DNA of 64,000 nucleotides. It comes from DATAGF01 sp963834875 (GTDB taxonomy: Bacteria; Actinomycetota; Thermoleophilia; Miltoncostaeales; Miltoncostaeaceae). This document shows, piece after piece, positions 40,411 to 49,307 of the stretch (position 1 is the stretch's first letter; the number at the start of each line of letters is the position of its first letter). A program made the translations under genes and the position numbers. The stretch covers positions 28,701 through 92,700 of the forward strand of contig CAWIDG010000032.1 in NCBI GenBank assembly GCA_963834875.1, written 5' to 3'. The notes beneath the pieces were generated by a model that worked only from the letters and a program-made list of their open reading frames with translations, was not told the DNA's origin and made no database searches.

Positions 40411-42622
40411 GCTCGACGATCGCGTTGTAGTCGGGCACGAACGCGTCGGGGTCGCGCACCCCCGCCTCGATCACGGCGTTGCACTCCGGCCAGAACATCT
40501 GCAGGTTGCCGGGCCGGAGCGGTGCCAGGTGGACGCGGGCCTCGACCTCGCCGGCGTCGGAGCGCACCCGCATCGGCGCCCCCTCGGCGACGCCCAGGCG
40601 CGCGGCGTCATCGGCGGACATGAACAGGGCGTCGCGGCCGGCGCCGGTGAGCGGGTCCGTCGAGGCGAAGACCATCGAGTTGAACTGCTTCCCCCTCCGC
40701 GACGACAGGAGGAAGCGCCCCGCGGGAGGGCGCGGGTCGCGCGGGGAGACCGCGTGGAAGTGGGCCTTCCCGTCGGGGGTGGCGAAGACCCAGCCGTCGC
40801 AGAGGCGCGGCCCTCCCCACTGCACCTGGTCGCCGGTCGCCCGGAGGTGCTGGATGCCGTCGTAGAAGGGCACGACGCGCGCGATCTCCTCGCGGATGGC
40901 CTGGGCGTCGGGGAAGTCCACGAGCCGCGCGCGCTCCGGGTCGACCCGGCGGGCGAGGTCGAGGAAGATCTCCCACTCGGCCCGCGCCTCGCCCGGCCGC
41001 GGGCCGGGGATCTCCGGGCTGAAGGCGATGCGCCGCTCGGTGGTCGTCTGGGTGCCCCCGCCGGCCTGCTCGTACCGGGTGGCCGCGGGGAGCAGCACGA
41101 CCGCGCCGCCGGGGGGAGGATCGACCAGCATCTGGCTCGAGACGACGATGTCCTGGTGCACCCGCATCGGGACCCGCGCGAGCCGCTCGGCCACCAGGGC
41201 GGGGTCCGGCAGGACGTCGAGGAAGTTCCCGCCGCTGAGGTAGAGCACGTCGAGCTCGCCGCGGCCCGCGGCCTCGATCATCTCCTCGGCGGTGAGCCCG
41301 CGGGCGCCGGGCACGGGGAACCCGTACTGGTCGGAGAGCGCCCGGGCCGACTCGGGGGCGATGGGCACGCTCCCGGGGAAGGCCGTGGCGTACGCCCCCA
41401 TCTCCGCGCCGCCCTGCACCCCGGAGTGTCCGCGGATCGGCATCAGGCCCGCGCCCGGGCGGCCGACGTTCCCGCGGGCCAGCGCGAGGTTCAGGAGCGC
41501 CCGCACGTTGTCGGAGCCGAACGCGTGCTGCGTGATCCCCATCGACCAGACGAACACCGCCGACTCCGAGGCGCGGTACATCTCCGCGAAGCGGCGCAGC
41601 CCCTCCTCGCCCACGCCGCTCATCGCCCCGAGCTCGGCCAGCGTGTGCCGTGCGCACTCGTCGCGCACGGCCTCGAAGCCGACCGCGTGGTCGCGCACGA
41701 AGCGCTCGTCGACCCCGCCCTCCTCGATCAGGAGCTTCAGCACCCCGGTCGCGAAGGCCTCGTCGCCCCCGACGTTGACCTGCAGGAAGGCGTCGCTCAT
41801 GCGGGTGCCGAGCAGCGCGCTCTCGGGGCTCGAGGGCACCCAGTACCGCTCCAGGCCGGGCTCGCGGTGCGGGTTCACGACCGCGACCCTCGTGCCCTCC
41901 TTCCTGGCGAGGTAGAGGTACTTCATCATCACCGGCTGGGCGTTGGCGACGTTCGCGCCCCACAGCACCACCAGGTCCGTCGCCATCAGGTCGCGGTAGG
42001 AGATCGTGGTCGCGATGGCGCCGACCGCCTGCTTCAGCGCGGCCGTTGAGGGCGCGTGGCAGACCCGGGCGGCGTTGTCGATGTTGTTGGTGCCGAGGAA
42101 GCGCGCCACCTTCTGGGCGACGTAGTAGACCTCGTTGGTGATCCCCCGCGCGGTGAGGTAGAAGGCGCAGCGGGCAGGGTCGGCGGGTCGGACGGCGCCG
42201 GCGACCGCGTCGAGCGCCGCGTCCCAGGAGACGCGCGAGAACCCCGGCTCGCCGCTGCGGCGGATCATGGGGTGGCCGAGCCGTCCGAGGGACCGCAGCT
42301 CGCGCCCCGAGCGGGCCCGCAGCGCCGCGACGTCGGCGAGCAGCGACGGGTCGGCCGCGTCCATGGTGTTGGTCGACAGCAGCGAGAGCCGGGTCGTGCA
42401 GAGGTGCACGCCGTCGATGGTCCAGTCGTGGAGCCCGGCGACGCCGAGCGCGCAGCCGTCGCAGACGCCGTGGCGGACGATGCGGGCGGCGTAGGGCAGG
42501 CGCCGCCGGTTGGCCCAGAGCGCCCGCACGATCTCGCCGTAGTGGTGGGGCTTGGTCTCGCCGATCCCGTTGGGGCGCCAGCCGGCCCACAGGTCGCGCC
42601 GGCGCGGGCGGGTCCTGGCCAT
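40397..42622 (-). CDS. molybdopterin oxidoreductase, FdhF/YdeP-like (formate dehydrogenase alpha-like)
   Basis: 741 residues. A member of the YdeP/Fdh-alpha-like group of bis-MGD oxidoreductases. The short N-terminal Cys region (HGVCDGCALGVAG, then HLCTTRL) is of the reduced type. VSWDAALDAVAGAV opens the Mo-binding domain; NAARVCHAPSTAALKQAVG supplies Cys as likely Mo ligand; GANVANAQPVMMKYL, SMGITQHAFGSDNVRALLNLAL and PIRGHSGVQGGAEMG follow, and the C-terminal cap has RRGKQFNSMVF. Physiological substrate is unknown for YdeP-like members. ATG 42622 overlaps the fdhD stop. Confidence 0.88.
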   Translation of the reverse strand: MARTRPRRRDLWAGWRPNGIGETKPHHYGEIVRALWANRRRLPYAARIVRHGVCDGCALGVAGLHDWTIDGVHLCTTRLSLLSTNTMDAADPSLLADVAALRARSGRELRSLGRLGHPMIRRSGEPGFSRVSWDAALDAVAGAVRPADPARCAFYLTARGITNEVYYVAQKVARFLGTNNIDNAARVCHAPSTAALKQAVGAIATTISYRDLMATDLVVLWGANVANAQPVMMKYLYLARKEGTRVAVVNPHREPGLERYWVPSSPESALLGTRMSDAFLQVNVGGDEAFATGVLKLLIEEGGVDERFVRDHAVGFEAVRDECARHTLAELGAMSGVGEEGLRRFAEMYRASESAVFVWSMGITQHAFGSDNVRALLNLALARGNVGRPGAGLMPIRGHSGVQGGAEMGAYATAFPGSVPIAPESARALSDQYGFPVPGARGLTAEEMIEAAGRGELDVLYLSGGNFLDVLPDPALVAERLARVPMRVHQDIVVSSQMLVDPPPGGAVVLLPAATRYEQAGGGTQTTTERRIAFSPEIPGPRPGEARAEWEIFLDLARRVDPERARLVDFPDAQAIREEIARVVPFYDGIQHLRATGDQVQWGGPRLCDGWVFATPDGKAHFHAVSPRDPRPPAGRFLLSSRRGKQFNSMVFASTDPLTGAGRDALFMSADDAARLGVAEGAPMRVRSDAGEVEARVHLAPLRPGNLQMFWPECNAVIEAGVRDPDAFVPDYNAIVELIPG

Positions 42623-43455
42623 CAGGCCGCGTCCGCCGTGATCACGCGCTCGGGGTGGGCGTAGACGTTGAAGCCGCCGGGCCGGAGGAAGCCCACCGCG
42701 GTGACGCCGAGCTCCTCGGCGGCCTCCACGGCGAGGCTGGACGGCGCCGAGACCGCGCAGAGGATCGGGATCCGCGCCACCGCCGCCTTCTGGACGATCT
42801 CGAATGAGAGCCGGCCGGACACCAGGAGGATCCTCCCGGACCCGTCGGCGGCGTCCAGCGCGAGCGACCCGACGACCTTGTCCACCGCGTTGTGGCGGCC
42901 CACGTCCTCGCGCAGCGCCAGCAGGCGCCCGTCCGTGTCGAACAGGCCTGCGGCGTGCAGGCCTCCCGTCCGCTCGAAGACGCGCTGGGCCGTCCGCATG
43001 GCGCCGGGCAGGTCCAGGAGCGTGCCGGCCTCGGCGGCCGCCTCGTCGTCGAGGGGCGCGCACCGCACGGCCACCGCCTCCAGGGCGGCCTTGCCGCAGA
43101 TGCCGCAGCTGGAGGTCGCGAAGAAGTTGCGCTCGGCCGCGCCGAGATCGAACGGGGCCCGGCTGCGCACCGTCACGACGTTGTAGCGCTGGACCCCCGG
43201 GTCGTCGCAGTAGGCCACCGCGGCCACGTCGCCGGTCTCGAGCAGCCCCTCGGTCACCAGGAAGCCGGCCGCCAGCTCGAAGTCGTGGCCGGGGGTCCGC
43301 ATCGTCACCGCGACGCGCACCGGCTCCTGGCCGGGGCCGGCCGCCCGGATCTCGAGCGGCTCCTCGGCGGCCAGGCCGTCGGCGCGCTCGCGCGCCCGGC
43401 CGCCGCGGACGGCGATGACCCGGGTTCGCGCGACGCGGGTGCGGCCGGTCGTCAT
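42622..43455 (-). CDS. fdhD: formate dehydrogenase accessory sulfurtransferase
   Basis: 277 residues. FdhD moves sulfur from a cysteine desulfurase to the bis-MGD cofactor before it enters formate dehydrogenase. The two active Cys are in the loop SSCGICGKAALEA. Flanking blocks: GHDFELAAGFLVTEGLL, RALREDVGRHNAVDKVVG-like LALREDVGRHNAVDKVVGSL, and VSGRLSFEIVQKAAVARIP. ATG 43455 overlaps the stop of the small gene upstream; its own stop overlaps the fdhF-like ATG. So the three genes form a tight operon. Confidence 0.95.
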   Translation of the reverse strand: MTTGRTRVARTRVIAVRGGRARERADGLAAEEPLEIRAAGPGQEPVRVAVTMRTPGHDFELAAGFLVTEGLLETGDVAAVAYCDDPGVQRYNVVTVRSRAPFDLGAAERNFFATSSCGICGKAALEAVAVRCAPLDDEAAAEAGTLLDLPGAMRTAQRVFERTGGLHAAGLFDTDGRLLALREDVGRHNAVDKVVGSLALDAADGSGRILLVSGRLSFEIVQKAAVARIPILCAVSAPSSLAVEAAEELGVTAVGFLRPGGFNVYAHPERVITADAA

Positions 43456-43856
43456 GCCGTCGTCCCGTGCTCGCCGGGGCTCGCCGCCTTGCGCTCGAGG
43501 AACGCCGGGCTGGGCGGGAAGCGCTCGGTCTCCGGCTCTTGGGCGTCCGGGGCGTGCGGGTGGGCGCAGGGGAAGTCCTTCTCCACCAGCAGGCGCAGCT
43601 CGGGCGTGTGAGGGTAGACGCCCTCGGCGTCGGGAGCGGCGAGCCGCCGGACGTCGGCCGGGGCCAGCCCGACCCGGACGACGCCCTCGGACCATGAGAC
43701 GCCCGCCTCGGCCGCGGCCGGGTCGAGCAGGACCGCCCATCCGCCCCCGCCCCGGAACGCCAGGTTCTCTGACACCGCCTCGCCCCGCTCCAGCGCCGCC
43801 AGCTCGGCGGGGGTGATGCGGAGTCGGAGGCTGTCTCCGGTCCAGCGCACCTTCAT
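43452..43856 (-). CDS. small conserved protein of the FDH operon
   Basis: 134 residues. I do not assign a function. It opens MKVRWTGDSLRLRITPAELAALERGE and has a later conserved-looking LRLLVEKDFPCAHPHAPD with Cys and two His, then a Glu/Pro-rich tail. This pattern resembles a DUF family (probably DUF7009) of short proteins, by memory only. The CxHxH cluster might bind metal. It is first gene in the operon with fdhD and the fdhF-like gene (ATGA-type overlap), so a role in cofactor or metal handling is a reasonable guess. Confidence 0.65.
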   Translation of the reverse strand: MKVRWTGDSLRLRITPAELAALERGEAVSENLAFRGGGGWAVLLDPAAAEAGVSWSEGVVRVGLAPADVRRLAAPDAEGVYPHTPELRLLVEKDFPCAHPHAPDAQEPETERFPPSPAFLERKAASPGEHGTTA

Positions 43857-43882
43857 GTGCCAATCGTGCCAGAGTCACCGCC

Positions 43883-44497
43883 GTGGCCTGGGTCGTCTTC
43901 GACCTCAACGGGACCCTGCTGGACATCTCGGCCGTCGGCGACGACCTGCTGCACGAGGCGCTCTTCGCCGCCATGACCCTGAATCACGTCGGCGAGTACC
44001 GCCCCCTCCCCGAGCTGATGGCCGCCGCGGCGGAGCGCCGGCACGCGGCGCTCGGGGGCCCGCCGGTCGCGGCGGTCACGGAGGCCGCGGCGTCCATGCC
44101 CGCCTACCCCGAGGCGCCGGCCGCCCTCGACCGGCTCGCCGGGGCCGGCCACCGCCTGGCGGTCCTCACGAACAGCCCCACCGAGCGGGCCGATGCCGGG
44201 CTCCGGTCGGCGGGCCTACGCGACCGCTTCGAGCACGTGATCGGGACCGACCGGGTGGGCGTCTTCAAGCCCGACGCCCGCGTCTACCGGCACGGCCTGT
44301 CCGTGCTGGGCGCCGAGCCGGCCGAGGCCACGATGGTCGCGGCCCACTGGTGGGACCTGCGCGGCGCGCGCGCGGTCGGCATGCGGGTGGCGTGGGTGGC
44401 GCGCGGCGAGGGGGCGCTGTCGACGCTGCTCCCCGACCCCGACGCCCAGGGGGGAGATCTGCTCGAGGTCGCGGAGGGGATCGCCGCGGCGATGTAG
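43883..44497 (+). CDS. HAD family hydrolase (2-haloacid dehalogenase-like)
   Basis: 204 residues. Motif I VVFDLNGTLLD with nucleophile Asp and general acid replaced by Asn (DxN rather than DxD), as in the L-2-haloacid dehalogenase group. Motif II VLTNSPTERAD (Thr/Ser), motif III Lys in GVFKPDARVYRHGL, and motif IV weak (MVAAHWWDLRGARAVGM). The DxN motif argues for dehalogenase-like rather than phosphatase chemistry, but the substrate is unproven. GTG start 43883; divergent from the FDH-operon small gene with 26 bp between. Confidence 0.85.
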   Translation: MAWVVFDLNGTLLDISAVGDDLLHEALFAAMTLNHVGEYRPLPELMAAAAERRHAALGGPPVAAVTEAAASMPAYPEAPAALDRLAGAGHRLAVLTNSPTERADAGLRSAGLRDRFEHVIGTDRVGVFKPDARVYRHGLSVLGAEPAEATMVAAHWWDLRGARAVGMRVAWVARGEGALSTLLPDPDAQGGDLLEVAEGIAAAM

Positions 44498-44509
44498 CGC
44501 CGGCGCCGC

Positions 44510-44898
44510 TCATCCCGTGATGCGAGCGGCGACGGCCGGCAGATCCGCGAACGCCGCCCGGTCCGCGCTGATCAGGATCCGCGAGGTCGCGATCGCGGTC
44601 GCCGCGATGATGAGGTCGTACGCTCCACGCGGCCGGCCCATCGTCCGGGTCGCCGCGATGAGGCCGGCGTGAGCCCTCGCGACCTCGACGTTGTACGGCT
44701 CCACCGGGACCGCCGCGAGCAGGCCCTCGATGCGCCGCGTCCGGCGCTCGCGGCGGGCGCTCGCGGCGAGCTCGACACCGACGAGCAGCTCCGCGACGGT
44801 GATCGCGGCGATGGCCGGCTCGTCGTCGTCGTCGAGCACGTCGGCGAGGTCGCGGTCGAGCGCTCTGATGCCACCAGGACCGACGTGTCGAGGATCAC
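44510..44898 (-). CDS. PIN-domain toxin, VapC-like (one frame break)
   Basis: About 130 residues. PIN-domain acidic triad in outline: Asp of MILDTSVLVASER, Glu of AAITVAELLVGVE, then Asp of GAYDLIIAATAIATSR and ISADRAAFADLP near the end. Family members are Mg-dependent ribonucleases that cut tRNA or rRNA. A one-base (or four-base) loss near 44860 separates MILDTSVLVASER from LDRDLADVLDDDD; if real, the toxin is dead. It overlaps the antitoxin by ATGA, the standard order. Confidence 0.8.
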
Positions 44899-45146
44899 CC
44901 GGGCCAGTCGCGCTCCTGCGGCAGCATCGAGTCGCGGAGCGCGCGCAGCTCGTCGGGCCAGTGCCCGTCGACGGGTGTCGAGGCGAGGAGCTCGCGAACC
45001 GCCCGGCCGCTCACGGCGCGCGCCGGCTCGAGGCGGGCGACGGCCCGGCCGTGACGCACGATCGTGAACGCGTCTCCGTCGTGCTCGACGGCATCGAGGA
45101 GCCGGGCGAAGTTGCGCGACGCCTCCGTTGCGGTGACCTCCGTCAT
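44895..45146 (-). CDS. Phd/YefM-type antitoxin
   Basis: 83 residues. N-terminal Phd/YefM fold: TEVTATEASRNFARLLDAVEHDGDAFTIVRHGRAVARLEP matches in outline the family's start (V-x-A-x-E-A-x-x-x-F) and R-H-G-R-x-V-A-x-L. The C-terminal acidic region neutralises the toxin. ATG at 45146 is preceded by an AT-rich TGATAATCTGATT stretch, which is a likely promoter/operator. It directly precedes the PIN toxin with a 4-bp overlap. Confidence 0.88.
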   Translation of the reverse strand: MTEVTATEASRNFARLLDAVEHDGDAFTIVRHGRAVARLEPARAVSGRAVRELLASTPVDGHWPDELRALRDSMLPQERDWPG

Positions 45147-45178
45147 CGAATCAGATTATCAGATCGGCCCGGGGCGAC

Positions 45179-45565
45179 CTACGGCGGCGTGCCGACCACC
45201 TCGCTCGACACCGGCCCCTCGAGGCCGGCGCGGCTCACCGCCGACACCACGTAGGTGCGCTCGCCGTTCGGGCCGAAGTCGCTGCCGCCGGGGAAGTTCC
45301 CCTCGAAGTCGAGCATCGCGACCTTGCCCGGGAAGTTGACGTCCGAGGCGTCCGGGGTGACGGCCGCGAGGTGCCGCCAGACCTCCGGCCCGACGCGGCG
45401 GTAGACGCGGTAGAAGGCGATGTCCTCGCCGGGCGGGTTCGGGCTCCAGGCGACGAACACCTCGCCGCTCCCGCCGCCCGTCCCCGTCACGACGCCGATC
45501 ACCCGCGACGGCGGCCGGCAGCAGAGCAGGTGCCGGAGCCGGTCGAAGTGGTGCGAAAGCGGCAC
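45179..45565 (-). CDS. fibronectin type III domain protein
   Basis: 128 residues. After a short basic start, residues about 35-128 form one fibronectin III domain: EVFVAWSPNPPGEDIAFYRVYRR, ERTYVVSAVSRAGLEGPVSSEV. There is no signal peptide or membrane segment visible from GTG 45565. An intracellular or peripherally attached binding module is possible; function unknown. It lies between the toxin-antitoxin pair and the STAND ATPase, both on the same strand. Confidence 0.65.
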   Translation of the reverse strand: MPLSHHFDRLRHLLCCRPPSRVIGVVTGTGGGSGEVFVAWSPNPPGEDIAFYRVYRRVGPEVWRHLAAVTPDASDVNFPGKVAMLDFEGNFPGGSDFGPNGERTYVVSAVSRAGLEGPVSSEVVGTPP

Positions 45566-45647
45566 GATCCGACCCTACCCCGGCGAGGCACCCGCGCGCG
45601 AGCCACGGGGCGGCTCCGCGACCGGGGCGCGAGCGGCGCCGCTCTCT

Positions 45648-46832
45648 CTAGCCGAGCGAGTCCAGCGGGTGGGCGCGGCGGATCCAGTCGCCGAACAGCG
45701 GCGCGGTGAAGTCCACGTAGCCGCGCTGGGGGCTGTAGATCAGCCCCTTGACGTCGATCAGGCGCTGGCGCTGGACGGCGGTCGCCTGCTGGGTCTGGCC
45801 GAGCCTGGCGCTGACGTCGGCGGTGAGCTGGGGGCCGTCGCCGAGGTCGGCCATCGCCGCCAGGTAGCGGCGCTCGACCGGCGTCGCCCGGTTGAAGCGG
45901 GCGCGGTGGAAGCCGATGTCGAGCTGCTCGCGCGCGAGGACGTCGGCGTTCTCGGCGTCGGCCAGCTCGATCGGCGAGCCGCGGGCGACCTGCCACGCCA
46001 GCCGGCCGTAGGTCTGGAGGAAGAACGGGTAGCGCTCGGCCTGCTCGAGGATCAGCTCGAGGGCCTCGGGCCGGTACTCGACCCCCTCGCGCTCGGCGGG
46101 GAGGACCAGCGCCTCGCGCGCCGCCGCGTCGCTGAGGCGGCCCACCTCGACGTAGGCGAACAGGCGCTCGGCGTAGGAGCTGGCCTCGGCCAGGCGGCCG
46201 GCGAGCTGGGGCAGCCCCGCGCCGACGAGCGCGATCGGCAGCCCGAGCTGCCCGATGCGGTGGTGGGCGGCGAGCAGGGCCGCCAGCTCGTCGCGCTCGG
46301 CGAACTGCATCTCGTCGAAGAGGAACACGACGCCGGCCTCCGCCTCCCGGGCCAGCTCGCCCAGCTCGAGCATCACCTCGTAGAGGTCGGCGTCGAGCTG
46401 GCCGCTGTCGCCGCGGCCGCGCTCGGGGTCGACCTCGAGCTGGAAGGTGACCCCCGCGGGCATGGCCGTCAGCGAGAAGGAGCTGATCACCGCCAGCGCG
46501 GCGCGGGCCCGCTGGCGGAGCCCCTCGCGGCGCGAGAGGTCGCGCGCCGCCTGGGCGGCCAGCTGAGCGAGGGCCGGCCGCAGCGGGCCGCGCCCGCGCA
46601 GCTCGATGTAGCCCGTGCCCCAGCCGCGCTCGCGCGCCTGGTTGGCGAAGTCGTTGAGCAGGACGGTCTTGCCCACCCCGCGGAGCCCCCACAGGGCCAG
46701 GCTCTGCTCGGACCTGCCGGCGGCCATGCGCTGCAGCAGCACGTCGAAGGTTGCGCGCTCGCGCTCGCGGCCGGCGAGCTCGGGCGGCGTGGTGCCGGCG
46801 CCCGGCGCGTACGGGTTCCTGACGGGGTCCAC
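45648..46832 (-). CDS. AAA/STAND-type ATP-binding protein
   Basis: 394 residues. P-loop ATPase of the archaeal-ATPase/AAA_16 type: LAGRERERATFDVLL, Walker A LWGLRGVGKTVLLNDF, Walker B VVFLFDEMQFAERDEL, sensor VGAGLPQL. A winged-helix C-terminus follows (about 320-394: ERRYLAAMADLGDGPQLTADVSARL, IYSPQRGYVDFTAPLFGDWIRR). These Orc1/Cdc6-like or STAND proteins are common in actinobacteria and act as switches; the target is unknown. It follows lon on the same strand after a 60-bp AT-rich gap. Confidence 0.85.
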   Translation of the reverse strand: MDPVRNPYAPGAGTTPPELAGRERERATFDVLLQRMAAGRSEQSLALWGLRGVGKTVLLNDFANQARERGWGTGYIELRGRGPLRPALAQLAAQAARDLSRREGLRQRARAALAVISSFSLTAMPAGVTFQLEVDPERGRGDSGQLDADLYEVMLELGELAREAEAGVVFLFDEMQFAERDELAALLAAHHRIGQLGLPIALVGAGLPQLAGRLAEASSYAERLFAYVEVGRLSDAAAREALVLPAEREGVEYRPEALELILEQAERYPFFLQTYGRLAWQVARGSPIELADAENADVLAREQLDIGFHRARFNRATPVERRYLAAMADLGDGPQLTADVSARLGQTQQATAVQRQRLIDVKGLIYSPQRGYVDFTAPLFGDWIRRAHPLDSLG

Positions 46833-46892
46833 GCGCTCAGGCTAACAAACTATGAGGCTCTATGAAACAACCACATAGAAGCTCAGAGAAGG
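46833..46892 (-). promoter_or_regulatory. AT-rich intergenic element with CTATG/CATAG repeats
   Basis: This gap between lon and the STAND gene is strikingly AT-rich. On the minus strand CTATG, CATAG and CATAG are spaced about 9 and 5 bp apart, and the outer pair forms a GAGCTTCTATG/CATAGAGCCTC hairpin. It likely combines the lon 3' end with the STAND promoter (TTGTTT and TAGTTT-like boxes). Confidence 0.45.
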
Positions 46893-49307
46893 TCAGACGG
46901 CCTGGGCGACCGGCGCCAGGGCGAGGTCCAGGACCTCCTCGATCCGCTCGGCGAGCTCGATCCGCAGCTCGTCGCGCAACTCGTCCGGCAGCTCGGAGAG
47001 CTGGTCCTCGTTGAGCTTCGGGAGGATCACCGTGCCGATCCCGGCGCGGTGGGCGGCGAGCACCTTCTCCTTCACGCCGCCGATCGGCAGCACCTGGCCG
47101 GTGAGGGTGCTCTCGCCGGTCATCGCGACGTCCTCGCTGACCGGCCGCCCCGACAGCGCCGAGACCAGGGCGGTGGCCATCGTGACGCCGGCCGACGGCC
47201 CGTCCTTCGGGACGGCGCCCGCCGGGACGTGGATGTGGATGTCGTGGGTCGAGAAGAAGTCCTCGGGGAGCTCGAGCCCGATGCCCGCGCCGCGGGCTCG
47301 GACGAACGACACCGCGGCCTGGGCCGACTCGCGCATCACCTCGCCGAGCTGGCCGGTGACCGTCAGCGCCCCGCGGCCCGGCATCACCTGGGCCTCGACG
47401 AAGAGGATCTCTCCGCCCGCGCCGGTCACGGCCATCCCGGTGGCCACGCCCGGCTCGCTGGTGCGCCGCTTGACCTCGTTGTGGATGCGCTCCGGGCCGA
47501 GGATCTCGCGCGCCTCGTCCGGCCCGACGACGACCGGCGACGCGTCGCCCTCGGCGGCGCGGAGGGCGACGCGGCGGGCGATCGCGGCGAGGCGCCGCTC
47601 GAGCTGGCGGACGCCCGCCTCGCGCGTGTACTCGGAGATGACCGTCCGCATGCCGTCGTCGGGGACCTCGAGGACGCCGTCGGGCAGCCCGGCGGCCTCG
47701 ATCTGGCGCGGCAGCAGGTAGCGGCGCGCGATGTGGAGCTTCTCCTCCTCGGTGTAGCCGGACAGCCGGATGACCTCCATCCGGTCCAGCAACGGCCCGG
47801 GGATCGTCTCGAGGATGTTCCCCGTCGCGATGAAGAAGACCCGCGAGAGGTCGAGCGGCAGGTCGAGGTAGTGGTCCCGGAACGCGTGGTTCTGCGCCGG
47901 GTCGAGCACCTCGAGCATCGCCGAGGACGGGTCGCCGCGATAGTCGGCGCCCATCTTGTCGATCTCGTCGATCATCATGACCGGGTTCATCGAGCCGGCG
48001 TCGCGGATGGCGCGGACGATCACGCCCGGCATCGCCCCGACGTAGGTGCGCCGGTGGCCGCGGAGCTCCGCCTCGTCGCGGACGCCGCCCACCGAGATGC
48101 GCGCGAACTCGCGTCCCAGCGCCCGGGCGATCGACTGGCCGAGCGAGGTCTTGCCCACCCCGGGCGGGCCCACGAAGGCCAGGATCGTCCCCGCCGCCTG
48201 CCCCTTCAGCTTCGCCACCGCGAGCTGCTCGACGATCCGGTCCTTGACCTTCTCGATGTCGTAGTGGTCCTCGTCGAGGACCGTGCGGGCGCGCTCGAGG
48301 TCGAGGTTGTCCTCGGTGGTCCTGTTCCACGGGATCGTGACGAGCCAGTCGAGGTAGGTCCGGATGACGGCGTGCTCGGCCGAGGCGGAGGGGATGCGCT
48401 CCAACCGGCTCAGCTCGCGCTCGGCGGCCGTCCGGATCTCGGGGGGCGGGTCGGCCTCCTCGAGCTGGCGGCGCAGCTCCTCGACCTCCGCCTGCTCGTC
48501 GTCGCCCTCGCCGAGCTCCTCGCGGATCGCCTTCAGCTGCTGGCGCAGGAAGAACTCGCGCTGGCCCTGCTCCATGTCCTCCTGGACGTCGCTCTGGATC
48601 TTCGCGCCCAGCTCGAGGAGCTCGAGCTCGCGGTTGACGAGCACGGTCAGCCGGCGCAGGCGGGCCTCGAGGTCGGACTCCTCCAGCAGCTCCTGGCGCT
48701 CCTGCACCGACAGCCGCAGGGACGAGCTCACGAGGTACGACAGCGTCGTCGGGTCGTCCAGGTTGGCGACCGCGACCTGCAGCTCGTCGGGCAGGTGGGG
48801 GACGAGCTCGATGATCCTGGTGAAGATGCCCTGCAGGTTGCGGGCGAGGGCCTCGACCTCGGTGGTGCGCTCGCCGGTCTCGGGCAGCTCCTCCACGCGG
48901 GCCTCGAGGAACGGCTCGGTCTGGGTGTAGGGCCCGAGGCGCACGCGGCGGATGCCCTGCACGAGGATCCGCACCGTGCCGTCCGGCACCCGCACCATCC
49001 GCTGCACGACGGCGGCGGTGCCGATCTCGTGGAGCTGCTCGGGCGGCGGCTCGGCGGCCTCGGGGTCGCGGCTCACGACGAGGGCGAGCAGCCGCTCGGG
49101 CCGGTTCATCACGTCGTCGATGAGGCGGATCGAGCGCGGCTCGCCGATCGCGAGCGGGGCGACGGCCTCCGGGAAGACGACGGTCTCCTTCAGCGGGAGC
49201 ACCGGGACGGTCTCCGGCAGCGCCGCGATCTCCTCGGCGTCTTCGGGCTCCGCGGTCTCGTCGGCGGCCGGCGGCTCGACCGGCTCCAGCGCCTCGTCGG
49301 TGCTCAC
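46893..49307 (-). CDS. lon: ATP-dependent protease Lon
   Basis: 804 residues, the standard bacterial length, in one unbroken frame. N-terminal LAN domain opens VPVLPLKETVVFPEAVAPL. The coiled helical region has EQGQREFFLRQQLKAIREELGE. AAA+ domain: FVGPPGVGKTSLGQS, MIDEIDKMGADYRGDPSSAMLEVLDP, and ATGNILETIPGPLLDRME. Protease domain: KDGPSAGVTM with catalytic Ser and GGVKEKVLAAHRAG with catalytic Lys. It degrades misfolded and regulatory proteins. GTG 49307 overlaps the hsp20 stop, so translation is coupled. Confidence 0.97.
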   Translation of the reverse strand: MSTDEALEPVEPPAADETAEPEDAEEIAALPETVPVLPLKETVVFPEAVAPLAIGEPRSIRLIDDVMNRPERLLALVVSRDPEAAEPPPEQLHEIGTAAVVQRMVRVPDGTVRILVQGIRRVRLGPYTQTEPFLEARVEELPETGERTTEVEALARNLQGIFTRIIELVPHLPDELQVAVANLDDPTTLSYLVSSSLRLSVQERQELLEESDLEARLRRLTVLVNRELELLELGAKIQSDVQEDMEQGQREFFLRQQLKAIREELGEGDDEQAEVEELRRQLEEADPPPEIRTAAERELSRLERIPSASAEHAVIRTYLDWLVTIPWNRTTEDNLDLERARTVLDEDHYDIEKVKDRIVEQLAVAKLKGQAAGTILAFVGPPGVGKTSLGQSIARALGREFARISVGGVRDEAELRGHRRTYVGAMPGVIVRAIRDAGSMNPVMMIDEIDKMGADYRGDPSSAMLEVLDPAQNHAFRDHYLDLPLDLSRVFFIATGNILETIPGPLLDRMEVIRLSGYTEEEKLHIARRYLLPRQIEAAGLPDGVLEVPDDGMRTVISEYTREAGVRQLERRLAAIARRVALRAAEGDASPVVVGPDEAREILGPERIHNEVKRRTSEPGVATGMAVTGAGGEILFVEAQVMPGRGALTVTGQLGEVMRESAQAAVSFVRARGAGIGLELPEDFFSTHDIHIHVPAGAVPKDGPSAGVTMATALVSALSGRPVSEDVAMTGESTLTGQVLPIGGVKEKVLAAHRAGIGTVILPKLNEDQLSELPDELRDELRIELAERIEEVLDLALAPVAQAV

